This document shows positions 38,212 through 51,300 of a stretch of DNA of 64,000 bases, piece by piece. The first letter of the stretch is position 1. Every line of letters begins with the position of its first letter. The DNA lies in the NCBI GenBank assembly GCA_949710005.1, contig OX453274.1, positions 21,710,585-21,774,584 of the forward strand, given 5' to 3'. This DNA is from Ricordea florida. Its lineage: Eukaryota; Cnidaria; Anthozoa; Corallimorpharia; Ricordeidae. The position numbers and the translations under genes were made by a program. The notes under the pieces are model-generated. The model was given only the letters and a program-made list of their open reading frames with translations. It was not told where the DNA came from and made no database searches.

Positions 38212-39438
38212 ATTTGAAATGAACTTTAAAACGCACTTTATCCCGTGTTTGTACTTACTCTAGAAGCTGAGATACGATACCTGCAGCTGGCTGCCAAGAA
38301 ACTCGACCTGACTGATTTTGGTGAAAATACATTATAAGGGATTGTATGGGCAGGAGGACCGTCATTTAGGGGGGTAAGTTATAGAATCATTTCGAATCTT
38401 TTCTATACATGTTTTAGTGTGGTGTGCAGTAAAGTTTATTTTGCGATGAAAATTTTGATTGTAACGATTCGATTTCAATCAGAATTCAAGATCAGACTAT
38501 TTGTTAGTACGCATGCGTGATTCAGACCAAAGCGTGGGCCCCTAAAATAAAAGTTGTTCTATGATATCTTGGCTTGGATAATCTTTGCAATTCCAAAAGT
38601 TAGCAGATTTGTACAAGTAGGACAGGGCATTATCTATGCAGAAAATCAGATATTTCGTAATTTGCGATCTTATTGAGTTTTGACTGTACAGATATTGACT
38701 TAAGGCAGCTAAATCTAGAGCAGACGGCTCAGAGAGTACTAAAGTTCATGTAATCAGTGCTCATTACACGAATTAGTTATCAATATTCCATTTTCACCAT
38801 GTTGTAGCATTTGAAATGAACTTTAAAACGCACTTTATCCCGTGTTTGTACTTACTCTAGAAGCTGAGATACGATACCTGCAGCTGGCTGCCAAGAAACT
38901 CGACCTGACTGATTTTGGTGAAAATACATTATAAGAGATTGTATGGGCAGGAGGACCGTCATTTAGGGGGGTAAGTTATAGAATCATTTCGAATCTTTTC
39001 TATACATGTTTTAGTGTGGTGTGCAGTAAAGTTTATTTTGCGATGAAAATTTTGATTGTAACGATTCGATTTCAATCAGAATTCAAGATCAGACTATTTG
39101 TTAGTACGCATGCGTGATTCAGACCAAAGCGTGGGCCCCTAAAATAAAAGTTGTTCTATGATATCTTGGCTTGGATAATCTTTGCAATTCCAAAAGTTAG
39201 CAGATTTGTACAAGTAGGACAGGGCACTATCTATGCAGAAAATCAGATATTTCGTAATTTGCGATCTTATTGAGTTTTGACTGTAAAGATATTGACTTAA
39301 GGCAGCTAAATCTAGAGCAGACGGCTCAGAGAGTACTAAAGTTCATGTAATCAGTGCTCATTACACGAATTAGTTATCAATATTCCATTTTCACCATGTT
39401 GTAGCATTTGAAATGAACTTTAAAACGCACTTTATCCC

Positions 39439-39714
39439 GTGTTTGTACTTACTCTAGAAGCTGAGATACGATACCTGCAGCTGGCTGCCAAGAAACTCGA
39501 CCTGACTGATTTTGGTGAAAATACATTACAAGAGATTGTATGGGCAGGAGGACCGTCATTTAGGAGGGTAAGTTATAGAATCATTTTGAATCTTTTCTAT
39601 ACATGTTTTAGTGTGGTGTGCAGTAAAGTTTATTTTGCGATGAAAATTTTGATTGTAACGATTCGATTTCAATCAGAATTCAAGATCAGACTATTTGTTA
39701 GTACGCATGCGTGA
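39439..39714 (+). pseudogene. Open exon-like frame in M67
   Basis: CAA is at 39529-39531 and the exon-like segment at 39458-39567 ends SFRR. It is a near-exact copy of M57, including the rare gtgcgcccc and tctagatcag downstream, which ties the two blocks together as a 5,969-bp-spaced duplication. Confidence 0.5.
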
Positions 39715-41229
39715 TTCAGACCAAAGCGTGCGCCCCTAAAATAAAAGTTGTTCTATGATATCTTGGCTTGGATAATCTTTGCAAGTCCAAAAGTTAGCAG
39801 ATTTGTACAAGTAGGACAGGGCATTATCTATGCAGAAAATCAGATATTTCGTAATTTGCGATCTTATTGAGTTTTAACTGTAAAGATATTGACTTAAGGC
39901 AGCTAAATCTAGATCAGACGGCTCAGAGAGTACTAAAGTTCATGTAATCAGTGCTCATTACACGAATTAGTTATCAATATTCCATTTTCACCATGTTGTA
40001 GCATTTGAAATGAACTTTAAAACGCACTTTATCCCGTGTTTGTACTTACTCTAGAAGCTGAGATACGATACCTGCAGCTGGCTGCCAAGAAACTCGACCT
40101 GACTGATTTTGGTGAAAATACATTATAAGAGATTGTATGGGCAGGAGGACCGTCATTTAGGTGGGTAAGTTATAGAATCATTTCGAATCTTTTCTATACA
40201 TGTTTTAGTGTGGTGTGCAGTAAAGTCTATTTTGCGATGAAAATTTTGATTGTAACGATTCGATTTCAATCAGAATTCAAGATCAGACTATTTGTTAGTA
40301 CGCATGCGTGATTCAGACCAAAGCGTGGGCCCCTGAAATAAAAGTTGTTCTATGATATCTTGGCTTGGATAATCTTTGCAAGTCCAAAAGTTAGCAGATT
40401 TGTACAAGTAGGACAGGGCATTATCTATGCAGAAAATCAGATATTTCGTAATTTGCGATCTTATTGAGTTTTAACTGTAAAGATATTGACTTAAGGCAGC
40501 TAAATCTAGAGCAGACGGCTCAGAGAGTACTAAAGTTCATGTAATCAGTGCTCATTACACGAATTAGTTATCAATATTCCATTTTCACCATGTTGTAGCA
40601 TTTGAAATGAACTTTAAAACGCACTTTATCCCGTGTTTGTACTTACTCTAGAAGCTGAGATACGATACCTGCAGCTGGCTGCCAAGAAACTCGACCTGAC
40701 TGATTTTGGTGAAAATACATTATAAGAGATTGTATGGGCAGGAGGACCGTCATTTAGGGGGGTAAGTTATAGAATCATTTCGAATCTTTTCTATACATGT
40801 TTTAGTGTGGTGTGCAGTAAAGTTTATTTTGCGATGAAAATTTTGATTGTAACGATTCGATTTCAATCAGAATTCAAGATCAGACTATTTGTTAGTACGC
40901 ATGCGTGATTCAGACTAAAGCGTGGGCCCCTAAAATAAAAGTTGTTCTATGATATCTTGGCTTGGATAATCTTTGCAATTCCAAAAGTTAGCAGATTTGT
41001 ACAAGTAGGACAGGGCACTATCTATGCAGAAAATCAGATATTTCGTAATTTGCGATCTTATTGAGTTTTGACTGTAAAGATATTGACTTAAGGCAGCTAA
41101 ATCTAGAGCAGACGGCTCAGAGAGTACTAAAGTTCATGTAATCAGTGCTCATTACACGAATTAGTTATCAATATTCCATTTTCACCATGTTGTAGCATTT
41201 GAAATGAACTTTAAAACGCACTTTATCCC

Positions 41230-41505
41230 GTGTTTGTACTTACTCTAGAAGCTGAGATACGATACCTGCAGCTGGCTGCCAAGAAACTCGACCTGACTGA
41301 TTTTGGTGAAAATACATTACAAGAGATTGTATGGGCAGGAGGACCGTCATTTAGGAGGGTAAGTTATAGAATCATTTTGAATCTTTTCTATACATGTTTT
41401 AGTGTGGTGTGCAGTAAAGTTTATTTTGCGATGAAAATTTTGATTGTAACGATTCGATTTCAATCAGAATTCAAGATCAGACTATTTGTTAGTACGCATG
41501 CGTGA
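41230..41505 (+). pseudogene. Open exon-like frame in M70
   Basis: CAA is at 41320-41322 and the exon-like segment is at 41249-41358. It has the same translation and the same gcgcattatata downstream as M60 and M62. It is followed directly by the delta monomer M71. Confidence 0.5.
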
Positions 41506-42390
41506 TTCAGACCAAAGCGTGGGCCCCTAAAATAAAAGTTGTTCTATGATATCTTGGCTTGGATAATCTTTGCAAGTCCAAAAGTTAGCAGATTTGTACA
41601 AGTAGGACAGCGCATTATATATGCAGAAAATCAGATATTTCGTAATTTGCGATCTTATTGAGTTTTGACTGTAAAGATATTGACTTAAGGCAGCTAAATC
41701 TAGAGCAGACGGCTCAGAGAGTACTAAAGTTCATGTAATCAGTGCTCATTACACGAATTAGTTATCAATATTCCATTTTCACCATGTTGTAGCATTTGAA
41801 ATGAACTTTAAAACGCACTTTATCCCGTGTTTGTACTTACTCTAGAAGCTGAGATACGATACCTGCAGCTGGCTGCCAAGAAACTCGACCTGACTGATTT
41901 TGGTGAAAATACATTATAAGGGATTGTATGGGCAGGAGGACCGTCATTTAGGGGGGTAAGTTATAGAATCATTTCGAATCTTTTCTATACATGTTTTAGT
42001 GTGGTGTGCAGTAAAGTTTATTTTGCGATGAAAATTTTGATTGTAACGATTCGATTTCAATCAGAATTCAAGATCAGACTATTTGTTAGTACGCATGCGT
42101 GATTCAGACCAAAGCGTGGGCTCCTAAAATAAAAGTTGTTCTATGATATCTTGGCTTGGATAATCTTTGCAATTCCAAAAGTTAGCAGATTTGTACAAGT
42201 AGGACAGGGCATTATCTATGCAGAAAATCAGATATTTCGTAATTTGCGATCTTATTGAGTTTTGACTGTACAGATATTGACTTAAGGCAGCTAAATCTGG
42301 AGCAGACGGCTCAGAGAGTACTAAAGTTCATGTAATCAGTTCTCATTACACGAATTAGTTATCAATATTCCATTTTCACCATGTTGTAGC

Positions 42391-42986
42391 ATTTGAAATG
42401 AACTTTAAAACGCACTTTATCCCGTGTTTGTACTTACTCTAGAAGCTGAGATACGATACCTGCAGCTGGCTGCCAAGAAACTCGACCTGACTGATTTTGG
42501 TGAAAATACATTATAAGAGATTGTATGGGCAGGAGGCCCGTCATTCAGGGGGTAAGTTATAGAATCATTTCGAATCTTTTCTATACATGTTTTAGTGTGG
42601 TGTGCAGTAGAGTTTATTTTGCGATGAAAATTTTAATTGTAACGATTCGATTTCAATCAGAATTCAAGATCAGACTATTTGTTAGTACGCATGCGTTATT
42701 CAGACCAAAGCGTGGGCCCCTAAAATAAAAGTTGTTCTATGATATCTTGGCTTGGATAATCTTTGCAATTCCAAAAGTTAGCAGATTTGTACAAGTAGGA
42801 CAGGACATTATCTATGCAGAAAATCAGATATTTCGTGATTTGCGATCTTATTGAGTTTTGACTGTAAAGATATTGACTTAAGGCAGCTAAATCTAGAGCA
42901 GACGGCTCAGAGAGTACTAAAGTTCATGTAATCAGTGCTCATTACACGAATTAGTTATCAATATTCCATTTTCACCATGTTGTAGC
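42391..42986 (+). repeat. 596-bp gamma monomer M72
   Basis: It shares all gamma markers with M64, including cattcaggggg lacking one G (42543-42551), gcgttattc and caggacatt. It is preceded by delta M71 and followed by ataaggg monomer M73, the same order as M63-M65. Confidence 0.8.
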
Positions 42987-43583
42987 ATTTGAAATGAACT
43001 TTAAAACGCACTTTATCCCGTGTTTGTACTTACTCTAGAAGCTGAGATACGATACCTGCAGCTGGCTGCCAAGAAACTCGACCTGACTGATTTTGGTGAA
43101 AATACATTATAAGGGATTGTATGGGCAGGAGGACCGTCATTTAGGGGGGTAAGTTATAGAATCATTTCGAATCTTTTCTATACATGTTTTAGTGTGGTGT
43201 GCAGTAAAGTTTATTTTGCGATGAAAATTTTGATTGTAACGATTCGATTTCAATCAGAATTCAAGATCAGACTATTTGTTAGTACGCATGCGTGATTCAG
43301 ACCAAAGCGTGGGCCCCTAAAATAAAAGTTGTTCTATGATATCTTGGCTTGGATAATCTTTGCAATTCCAAAAGTTAGCAGATTTGTACAAGTAGGACAG
43401 GGCATTATCTATGCAGAAAATCAGATATTTCGTAATTTGCGATCTTATTGAGTTTTGACTGTACAGATATTGACTTAAGGCAGCTAAATCTGGAGCAGAC
43501 GGCTCAGAGAGTACTAAAGTTCATGTAATCAGTTCTCATTACACGAATTAGTTATCAATATTCCATTTTCACCATGTTGTAGC

Positions 43584-44179
43584 ATTTGAAATGAACTTTA
43601 AAACGCACTTTATCCCGTGTTTGTACTTACTCTAGAAGCTGAGATACGATACCTGCAGCTGGCTGCCAAGAAACTCGACCTGACTGATTTTGGTGAAAAT
43701 ACATTATAAGAGATTGTATGGGCAGGAGGCCCGTCATTTAGGGGGTAAGTTATAGAATCATTTCGAATCTTTTCTATACATGTTTTAGTGTGGTGTGCAG
43801 TAGAGTTGATTTTGCGATGAAAATTTTAATTGTAACGATTCGATTTCAATCAGAATTCAAGATCAGACTATTTGTTAGTACGCATGCGTGATTCAGACCA
43901 AAGCGTGGGCCCCTAAAATAAAAGTTGTTCTATGATATCTTGGCTTGGATAATCTTTGCAATTCCAAAAGTTAGCAGATTTGTACAAGTAGGACAGGGCA
44001 TTATCTATGCAGAAAATCAGATATTTCGTAATTTGCGATCTTATTGAGTTTTGACTGTACAGATATTGACTTAAGGCAGCTAAATCTGGAGCAGACGGCT
44101 CAGAGAGTACTAAAGTTCATGTAATCAGTTCTCATTACACGAATTAGTTATCAATATTCCATTTTCACCATGTTGTAGC
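43584..44179 (+). repeat. 596-bp hybrid monomer M74 (gamma left, delta right)
   Basis: The left part is gamma: ggcccg, catttaggggg lacking one G, gtagagtt and ttttaattg near 43827. The right part is delta: gcgtgattc near 43886, gtacag, tctggagc and gttctc. It also has a private gttgatttt. The switch lies between about 43835 and 43886 and is a likely unequal-crossover junction, explaining why gamma M75 follows directly. Confidence 0.7.
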
Positions 44180-44775
44180 ATTTGAAATGAACTTTAAAAC
44201 GCACTTTATCCCGTGTTTGTACTTACTCTAGAAGCTGAGATACGATACCTGCAGCTGGCTGCCAAGAAACTCGACCTGACTGATTTTGGTGAAAATACAT
44301 TATAAGAGATTGTATGGGCAGGAGGCCCGTCATTTAGGGGGTAAGTTATAGAATCATTTCGAATCTTTTCTATACATGTTTTAGTGTGGTGTGCAGTAGA
44401 GTTTATTTTGCGATGAAAATTTTAATTGTAACGATTCGATTTCAATCAGAATTCAAGATCAGACTATTTGTTAGTACGCATGCGTTATTCAGACCAAAGC
44501 GTGGGCCCCTAAAATAAAAGTTGTTCTATGATATCTTGGCTTGGATAATCTTTGCAATTCCAAAAGTTAGCAGATTTGTACAAGTAGGACAGGACATTAT
44601 CTATGCAGAAAATCAGATATTTCGTGATTTGCGATCTTATTGAGTTTTGACTGTAAAGATATTGACTTAAGGCAGCTAAATCTAGAGCAGACGGCTCAGA
44701 GAGTACTAAAGTTCATGTAATCAGTGCTCATTACACGAATTAGTTATCAATATTCCATTTTCACCATGTTGTAGC
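44180..44775 (+). repeat. 596-bp gamma monomer M75
   Basis: It is a full gamma monomer with catttaggggg lacking one G (44332-44341), gcgttattc, caggacatt and cgtgattt. Its right half is the sequence that reappears in the right half of hybrid M81. Confidence 0.8.
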
Positions 44776-47700
44776 ATTTGAAATGAACTTTAAAACGCAC
44801 TTTATCCCGTGTTTGTACTTACTCTAGAAGCTGAGATACGATACCTGCAGCTGGCTGCCAAGAAACTCGACCTGACTGATTTTGGTGAAAATACATTATA
44901 AGGGATTGTATGGGCAGGAGGACCGTCATTTAGGGGGGTAAGTTATAGAATCATTTCGAATCTTTTCTATACATGTTTTAGTGTGGTGTGCAGTAAAGTT
45001 TATTTTGCGATGAAAATTTTGATTGTAACGATTCGATTTCAATCAGAATTCAAGATCAGACTATTTGTTAGTACGCATGCGTGATTCAGACCAAAGCGTG
45101 GGCCCCTAAAATAAAAGTTGTTCTATGATATCTTGGCTTGGATAATCTTTGCAATTCCAAAAGTTAGCAGATTTGTACAAGTAGGACATGGCAGTATCTA
45201 TGCAGAAAATCAGATATTTCGTAATTTGCGATCTTATTGAGTTTTGACTGTAAAGATATTGACTTAAGGCAGCTAAATCTAGAGCAGAGGGCTCAGAGAG
45301 TACTAAAGTTCATGTAATCAGTGCTCATTACACGAATTAGTTATCAATATTCCATTTTCACCATGTTGTAGCATTTGAAATGAACTTTAAAACGCACTTT
45401 ATCCCGTGTTTGTACTTACTCTAGAAGCTGAGATACGATACCTGCAGCTGGCTGCCAAGAAACTCGACCTGACTGATTTTGGTGAAAATACATTACAAGA
45501 GATTGTATGGGCAGGAGGACCGTCATTTAGGGGGGTAAGTTATAGAATCATTTCGAATCTTTTCTATACATGTTTTAGTGTGGTGTGCAGTAAAGTTTAT
45601 TTTGCGATGAAAATTTTGATTGTAACGATTCGATTTCAATCAGAATTTAAGATCAGACTATTTGTTAGTACGCATGCGTGATTCAGACCAAAGCGTGGGC
45701 CCCTAAAATAAAAGTTGTTCTATGATATCTTGGCTTGGATAATCTTTGCAAGTCCAAAAGTTAGCAGATTTGTACAAGTAGGACATGGCATTATCTATGC
45801 AGAAAATCAGATATTTCGTAATTTGCGATCTTATTGAGTTTTGACTGTAAAGATATTGACTTAAGGCAGCTAAATCTAGAGCAGACGGCTCAGAGAGTAC
45901 TAAAGTTCATGTAATCAGTGCTCATTACACGAATTAGTTATCAATATTCCATTTTCACCATGTTGTAGCATTTGAAATGAACTTTAAAAGGCACTTTATC
46001 CCGTGTTTGTACTTACTCTAGAAGCTGAGATACGATATCTGCAGCTGGCTGCCAAGAAACTCGACCTAACTGATTTTGGTGAAAATACATTATAAGAGAT
46101 TGTATGGGCAGGAGGACCGTCATTTAGGGGGGTAAGTTATAGAATCATTTCGAATCTTTTCTATACATGTTTTAGTGTGGTGTGCAGTAAAGTTTATTTT
46201 GCGATGAAAATTTTGATTGCAACGATTCGATTACAATCAGAATTCAAGATCAGACTATTTGTTAGTACGCATGCGTGATTCAGACCAAAGCGTGGGCTCC
46301 TAAAATAAAAGTTGTTCTATGATATCTTGGCTTGGATAATCTTTGCAATTCCAAAAGTTAGCAGATTTGTACAAGTAGGACAGGGCATTATCTATGCAGA
46401 AAATCAGATATTTCGTAATTTGCGATCTTATTGAGTTTTAACTGTAAAGATATTGACTTAAGGCAGCTAAATCTAGATCAGACGGCTCAGAGAGTACTAA
46501 AGTTCATGTAATCAGTGCTCATTACACGAATTAGTTATCAATATTCCATTTTCACCATGTTGTAGCATTTGAAATGAACTTTAAAACGCACTTTATCCCG
46601 TGTTTGTACTTACTCTAGAAGCTGAGATACGATATTTGCAGCTGGCTGCCAAGAAACTCGACCTGACTGATTTTGGTGAAAATACATTATAAGAGATTGT
46701 ATGGGCAGGAGGACCGTCATTTAGGTGGGTAAGTTATAGAATCATTTCGAATCTTTTCTATACATGTTTTAGTGTGGTGTGCAGTAAAGTCTATTTTGCG
46801 ATGAAAATTTTGATTGTAACGATTCGATTTCAATCAGAATTCAAGATCAGACTATTTGTTAGTACGCATGCGTGATTCAGACCAAAGCGTGGGCCCCTGA
46901 AATAAAAGTTGTTCTATGATATCTTGGCTTGGATAATCTTTGCAAGTCCAAAAGTTAGCAGATTTGTACAAGTAGGACATGGCATTATCTATGCGGAAAA
47001 TCAGATAATTCGTAATTTGCGATCTTATTGAGTTTTGACTGTAAAGATATTGACTTAAGGCAGCTAAATCTAGAGCAGACGGCTCAGAGAGTACTAAAGT
47101 TCATGTAATCAGTGCTCATTACACGAATTAGTTATCAATATTCCATTTTCACCATGTTGTAGCATTTGAAATGAACTTTAAAAGGCACTTCATCCCGTGT
47201 TTGTACTTACTCTAGAAGCTGAGATACGATATCTGCAGCTGGCTGCCAAGAAACTCGACCTAACTGATTTTGGTGAAAATACATTATAAGAGATTGTATG
47301 GGCAGGAGGACCGTCATTTAGGGGGGTAAGTTATAGAATCATTTCGAATCTTTTCTATACATGTTTTAGTGTGGTGTGCAGTAAAGTTTATTTTGCGATG
47401 AAAATTTTGATTGTAACGATTCGATTACAATCAGAATTCAAGATCAGACTATTTGTTAGTACGCATGCGTGATTCAGACCAAAGCGTGTGCTCCTAAAAT
47501 AAAAGTTGTTCTATGATATCTTGGCTTGGATAATCTTTGCAATTCCAAAAGTTAGCAGATTTGTACAAGTAGGACAGGGCATTATCTATGCAGAAAATCA
47601 GATATTTCGTAATTTGCGATCTTATTGAGTTTTAACTGTAAAGATATTGACTTAAGGCAGCTAACTCTAGAGCAGACGGATTAGAGAGTACTAAAGTTCA

Positions 47701-48049
47701 TGTAATCAGTGCTCATTACACGAAATAGTTATCAATATTCCATTTTCACCATGTTGTAGCATTTGAAATGAACTTTAAAACGCACTTTATCCCGTGTTTG
47801 TACTTACTCTAGAAGCTGAGATACGATACCTGCAGCTGGCTGCCAAGAAACTCGACCTGACTGATTTTGGTGAAAATACATTATAAGAGATTGTATGGGC
47901 AGGAGGACCGTCATTTAGGGGGGTAAGTTATAGAATCATTTCGAATCTTTTCTATACATGTTTTAGTGTGGTGTGCAGTAAAGTTTATTTTGCGATGAAA
48001 ATTTTGATTGCAACGATTCGATTACAATCAGAATTCAAGATCAGACTAT
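44468..48049. repeat. Six-monomer duplication unit, copy 1 (3,582 bp)
   Basis: It runs from mid-M75 to mid-M81 and is followed directly by a nearly identical copy. Monomer markers: M76 (ataaggg, gacatggcagtatc, agagggctc), M77 (CAA, cagaatttaag), M78 (beta, ttgcaacg), M79 (gatatttgcag, aggtggg, atgcggaaaatcagataattcg), M80 (cttcatcccg, acggattagag) and the left half of M81. Borders are approximate because they lie in sequence shared by all monomers. Confidence 0.8.
45406..45681 (+). pseudogene. Open exon-like frame in M77
   Basis: CAA is at 45496-45498 and the exon-like segment at 45425-45534 ends SFRG before GTAAGT. Unlike the 33-41 kb CAA copies, it keeps ggg at the donor and catttcgaatc afterward, so CAA occurs on two sequence backgrounds. 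It also has cagaatttaag in place of cagaattcaag, abolishing the EcoRI site. Confidence 0.5.
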
Positions 48050-48357
48050 TTGTTAGTACGCATGCGTTATTCAGACCAAAGCGTGGGCCCCTAAAATAAA
48101 AGTTGTTCTATGATATCTTGGCTTGGATAATCTTTGCAATTCCAAAAGTTAGCAGATTTGTACAAGTAGGACAGGACATTATCTATGCAGAAAATCAGAT
48201 ATTTCGTGATTTGCGATCTTATTGAGTTTTGACTGTAAAGATATTGACTTAAGGCAGCTAAATCTAGAGCAGACGGCTCAGAGAGTACTAAAGTTCATGT
48301 AATCAGTGCTCATTACACGAATTAGTTATCAATATTCCATTTTCACCATGTTGTAGC
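47761..48357 (+). repeat. Hybrid monomer M81 (duplication junction)
   Basis: The left part matches M87 (ttgcaacg near 48009 and attacaatc near 48021). The right part matches gamma M75 (gcgttattc at 48064, gggcccct, caggacatt, cgtgatttgcg). The switch, between about 48030 and 48064, is the expected footprint of an unequal exchange six monomers out of register. Confidence 0.8.
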
Positions 48358-51300
48358 ATTTGAAATGAACTTTAAAACGCACTTTATCCCGTGTTTGTAC
48401 TTACTCTAGAAGCTGAGATACGATACCTGCAGCTGGCTGCCAAGAAACTCGACCTGACTGATTTTGGTGAAAATACATTATAAGGGATTGTATGGGCAGG
48501 AGGACCGTCATTTAGGGGGGTAAGTTATAGAATCATTTCGAATCTTTTCTATACATGTTTTAGTGTGGTGTGCAGTAAAGTTTATTTTGCGATGAAAATT
48601 TTGATTGTAACGATTCGATTTCAATCAGAATTCAAGATCAGACTATTTGTTAGTACGCATGCGTGATTCAGACCAAAGCGTGGGCCCCTAAAATAAAAGT
48701 TGTTCTATGATATCTTGGCTTGGATAATCTTTGCAATTCCAAAAGTTAGCAGATTTGTACAAGTAGGACATGGCAGTATCTATGCAGAAAATCAGATATT
48801 TCGTAATTTGCGATCTTATTGAGTTTTGACTGTAAAGATATTGACTTAAGGCAGCTAAATCTAGAGCAGAGGGCTCAGAGAGTACTAAAGTTCATGTAAT
48901 CAGTGCTCATTACACGAATTAGTTATCAATATTCCATTTTCACCATGTTGTAGCATTTGAAATGAACTTTAAAACGCACTTTATCCCGTGTTTGTACTTA
49001 CTCTAGAAGCTGAGATACGATACCTGCAGCTGGCTGCCAAGAAACTCGACCTGACTGATTTTGGTGAAAATACATTACAAGAGATTGTATGGGCAGGAGG
49101 ACCGTCATTTAGGGGGGTAAGTTATAGAATCATTTCGAATCTTTTCTATACATGTTTTAGTGTGGTGTGCAGTAAAGTTTATTTTGCGATGAAAATTTTG
49201 ATTGTAACGATTCGATTTCAATCAGAATTTAAGATCAGACTATTTGTTAGTACGCATGCGTGATTCAGACCAAAGCGTGGGCCCCTAAAATAAAAGTTGT
49301 TCTATGATATCTTGGCTTGGATAATCTTTGCAAGTCCAAAAGTTAGCAGATTTGTACAAGTAGGACATGGCATTATCTATGCAGAAAATCAGATATTTCG
49401 TAATTTGCGATCTTATTGAGTTTTGACTGTAAAGATATTGACTTAAGGCAGCTAAATCTAGAGCAGACGGCTCAGAGAGTACTAAAGTTCATGTAATCAG
49501 TGCTCATTACACGAATTAGTTATCAATATTCCATTTTCACCATGTTGTAGCATTTGAAATGAACTTTAAAAGGCACTTTATCCCGTGTTTGTACTTACTC
49601 TAGAAGCTGAGATACGATATCTGCAGCTGGCTGCCAAGAAACTCGACCTAACTGATTTTGGTGAAAATACATTATAAGAGATTGTATGGGCAGGAGGACC
49701 GTCATTTAGGGGGGTAAGTTATAGAATCATTTCGAATCTTTTCTATACATGTTTTAGTGTGGTGTGCAGTAAAGTTTATTTTGCGATGAAAATTTTGATT
49801 GCAACGATTCGATTACAATCAGAATTCAAGATCAGACTATTTGTTAGTACGCATGCGTGATTCAGACCAAAGCGTGGGCTCCTAAAATAAAAGTTGTTCT
49901 ATGATATCTTGGCTTGGATAATCTTTGCAATTCCAAAAGTTAGCAGATTTGTACAAGTAGGACAGGGCATTATCTATGCAGAAAATCAGATATTTCGTAA
50001 TTTGCGATCTTATTGAGTTTTAACTGTAAAGATATTGACTTAAGGCAGCTAAATCTAGATCAGACGGCTCAGAGAGTACTAAAGTTCATGTAATCAGTGC
50101 TCATTACACGAATTAGTTATCAATATTCCATTTTCACCATGTTGTAGCATTTGAAATGAACTTTAAAACGCACTTTATCCCGTGTTTGTACTTACTCTAG
50201 AAGCTGAGATACGATATTTGCAGCTGGCTGCCAAGAAACTCGACCTGACTGATTTTGGTGAAAATACATTATAAGAGATTGTATGGGCAGGAGGACCGTC
50301 ATTTAGGTGGGTAAGTTATAGAATCATTTCGAATCTTTTCTATACATGTTTTAGTGTGGTGTGCAGTAAAGTCTATTTTGCGATGAAAATTTTGATTGTA
50401 ACGATTCGATTTCAATCAGAATTCAAGATCAGACTATTTGTTAGTACGCATGCGTGATTCAGACCAAAGCGTGGGCCCCTGAAATAAAAGTTGTTCTATG
50501 ATATCTTGGCTTGGATAATCTTTGCAAGTCCAAAAGTTAGCAGATTTGTACAAGTAGGACATGGCATTATCTATGCGGAAAATCAGATAATTCGTAATTT
50601 GCGATCTTATTGAGTTTTGACTGTAAAGATATTGACTTAAGGCAGCTAAATCTAGAGCAGACGGCTCAGAGAGTACTAAAGTTCATGTAATCAGTGCTCA
50701 TTACACGAATTAGTTATCAATATTCCATTTTCACCATGTTGTAGCATTTGAAATGAACTTTAAAAGGCACTTCATCCCGTGTTTGTACTTACTCTAGAAG
50801 CTGAGATACGATATCTGCAGCTGGCTGCCAAGAAACTCGACCTAACTGATTTTGGTGAAAATACATTATAAGAGATTGTATGGGCAGGAGGACCGTCATT
50901 TAGGGGGGTAAGTTATAGAATCATTTCGAATCTTTTCTATACATGTTTTAGTGTGGTGTGCAGTAAAGTTTATTTTGCGATGAAAATTTTGATTGTAACG
51001 ATTCGATTACAATCAGAATTCAAGATCAGACTATTTGTTAGTACGCATGCGTGATTCAGACCAAAGCGTGGGCTCCTAAAATAAAAGTTGTTCTATGATA
51101 TCTTGGCTTGGATAATCTTTGCAATTCCAAAAGTTAGCAGATTTGTACAAGTAGGACAGGGCATTATCTATGCAGAAAATCAGATATTTCGTAATTTGCG
51201 ATCTTATTGAGTTTTAACTGTAAAGATATTGACTTAAGGCAGCTAACTCTAGAGCAGACGGATTAGAGAGTACTAAAGTTCATGTAATCAGTGCTCATTA

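Larger units (their letters stand above)
33437..39405. repeat. Ten-monomer block M57-M66 (5.97 kb), first copy
   Basis: Order: M57 (CAA frame, gtgcgcccc), M58 (aggtggg, agtctatttt), M59 (cagactaaag, gggcactatc), M60 (CAA, gcgcattatata), M61-M62 (a 1,194-bp duplicate of M59-M60), M63 (ataaggg, gtacag, tctggagc, gttctc; 'delta'), M64 ('gamma', 596 bp), M65 (ataaggg) and M66 (gggcactatc). The block beginning at 39406 repeats the same opening order without the M61-M62 duplicate. Confidence 0.75.
39406..45372. repeat. Related ten-monomer block M67-M76, second copy
   Basis: M67-M70 repeat M57-M60 almost exactly at a spacing of 5,969 bp; the one change I noted is gttgttttatg near 34376 against gttgttctatg in the later copy. 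M71-M72 are delta and gamma, and M73-M74 are another delta/gamma-like pair. M75 is gamma, and M76 is an ataaggg monomer with gacatggcagtatc and agagggctc. M72, M74 and M75 are 596 bp. Confidence 0.75.
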
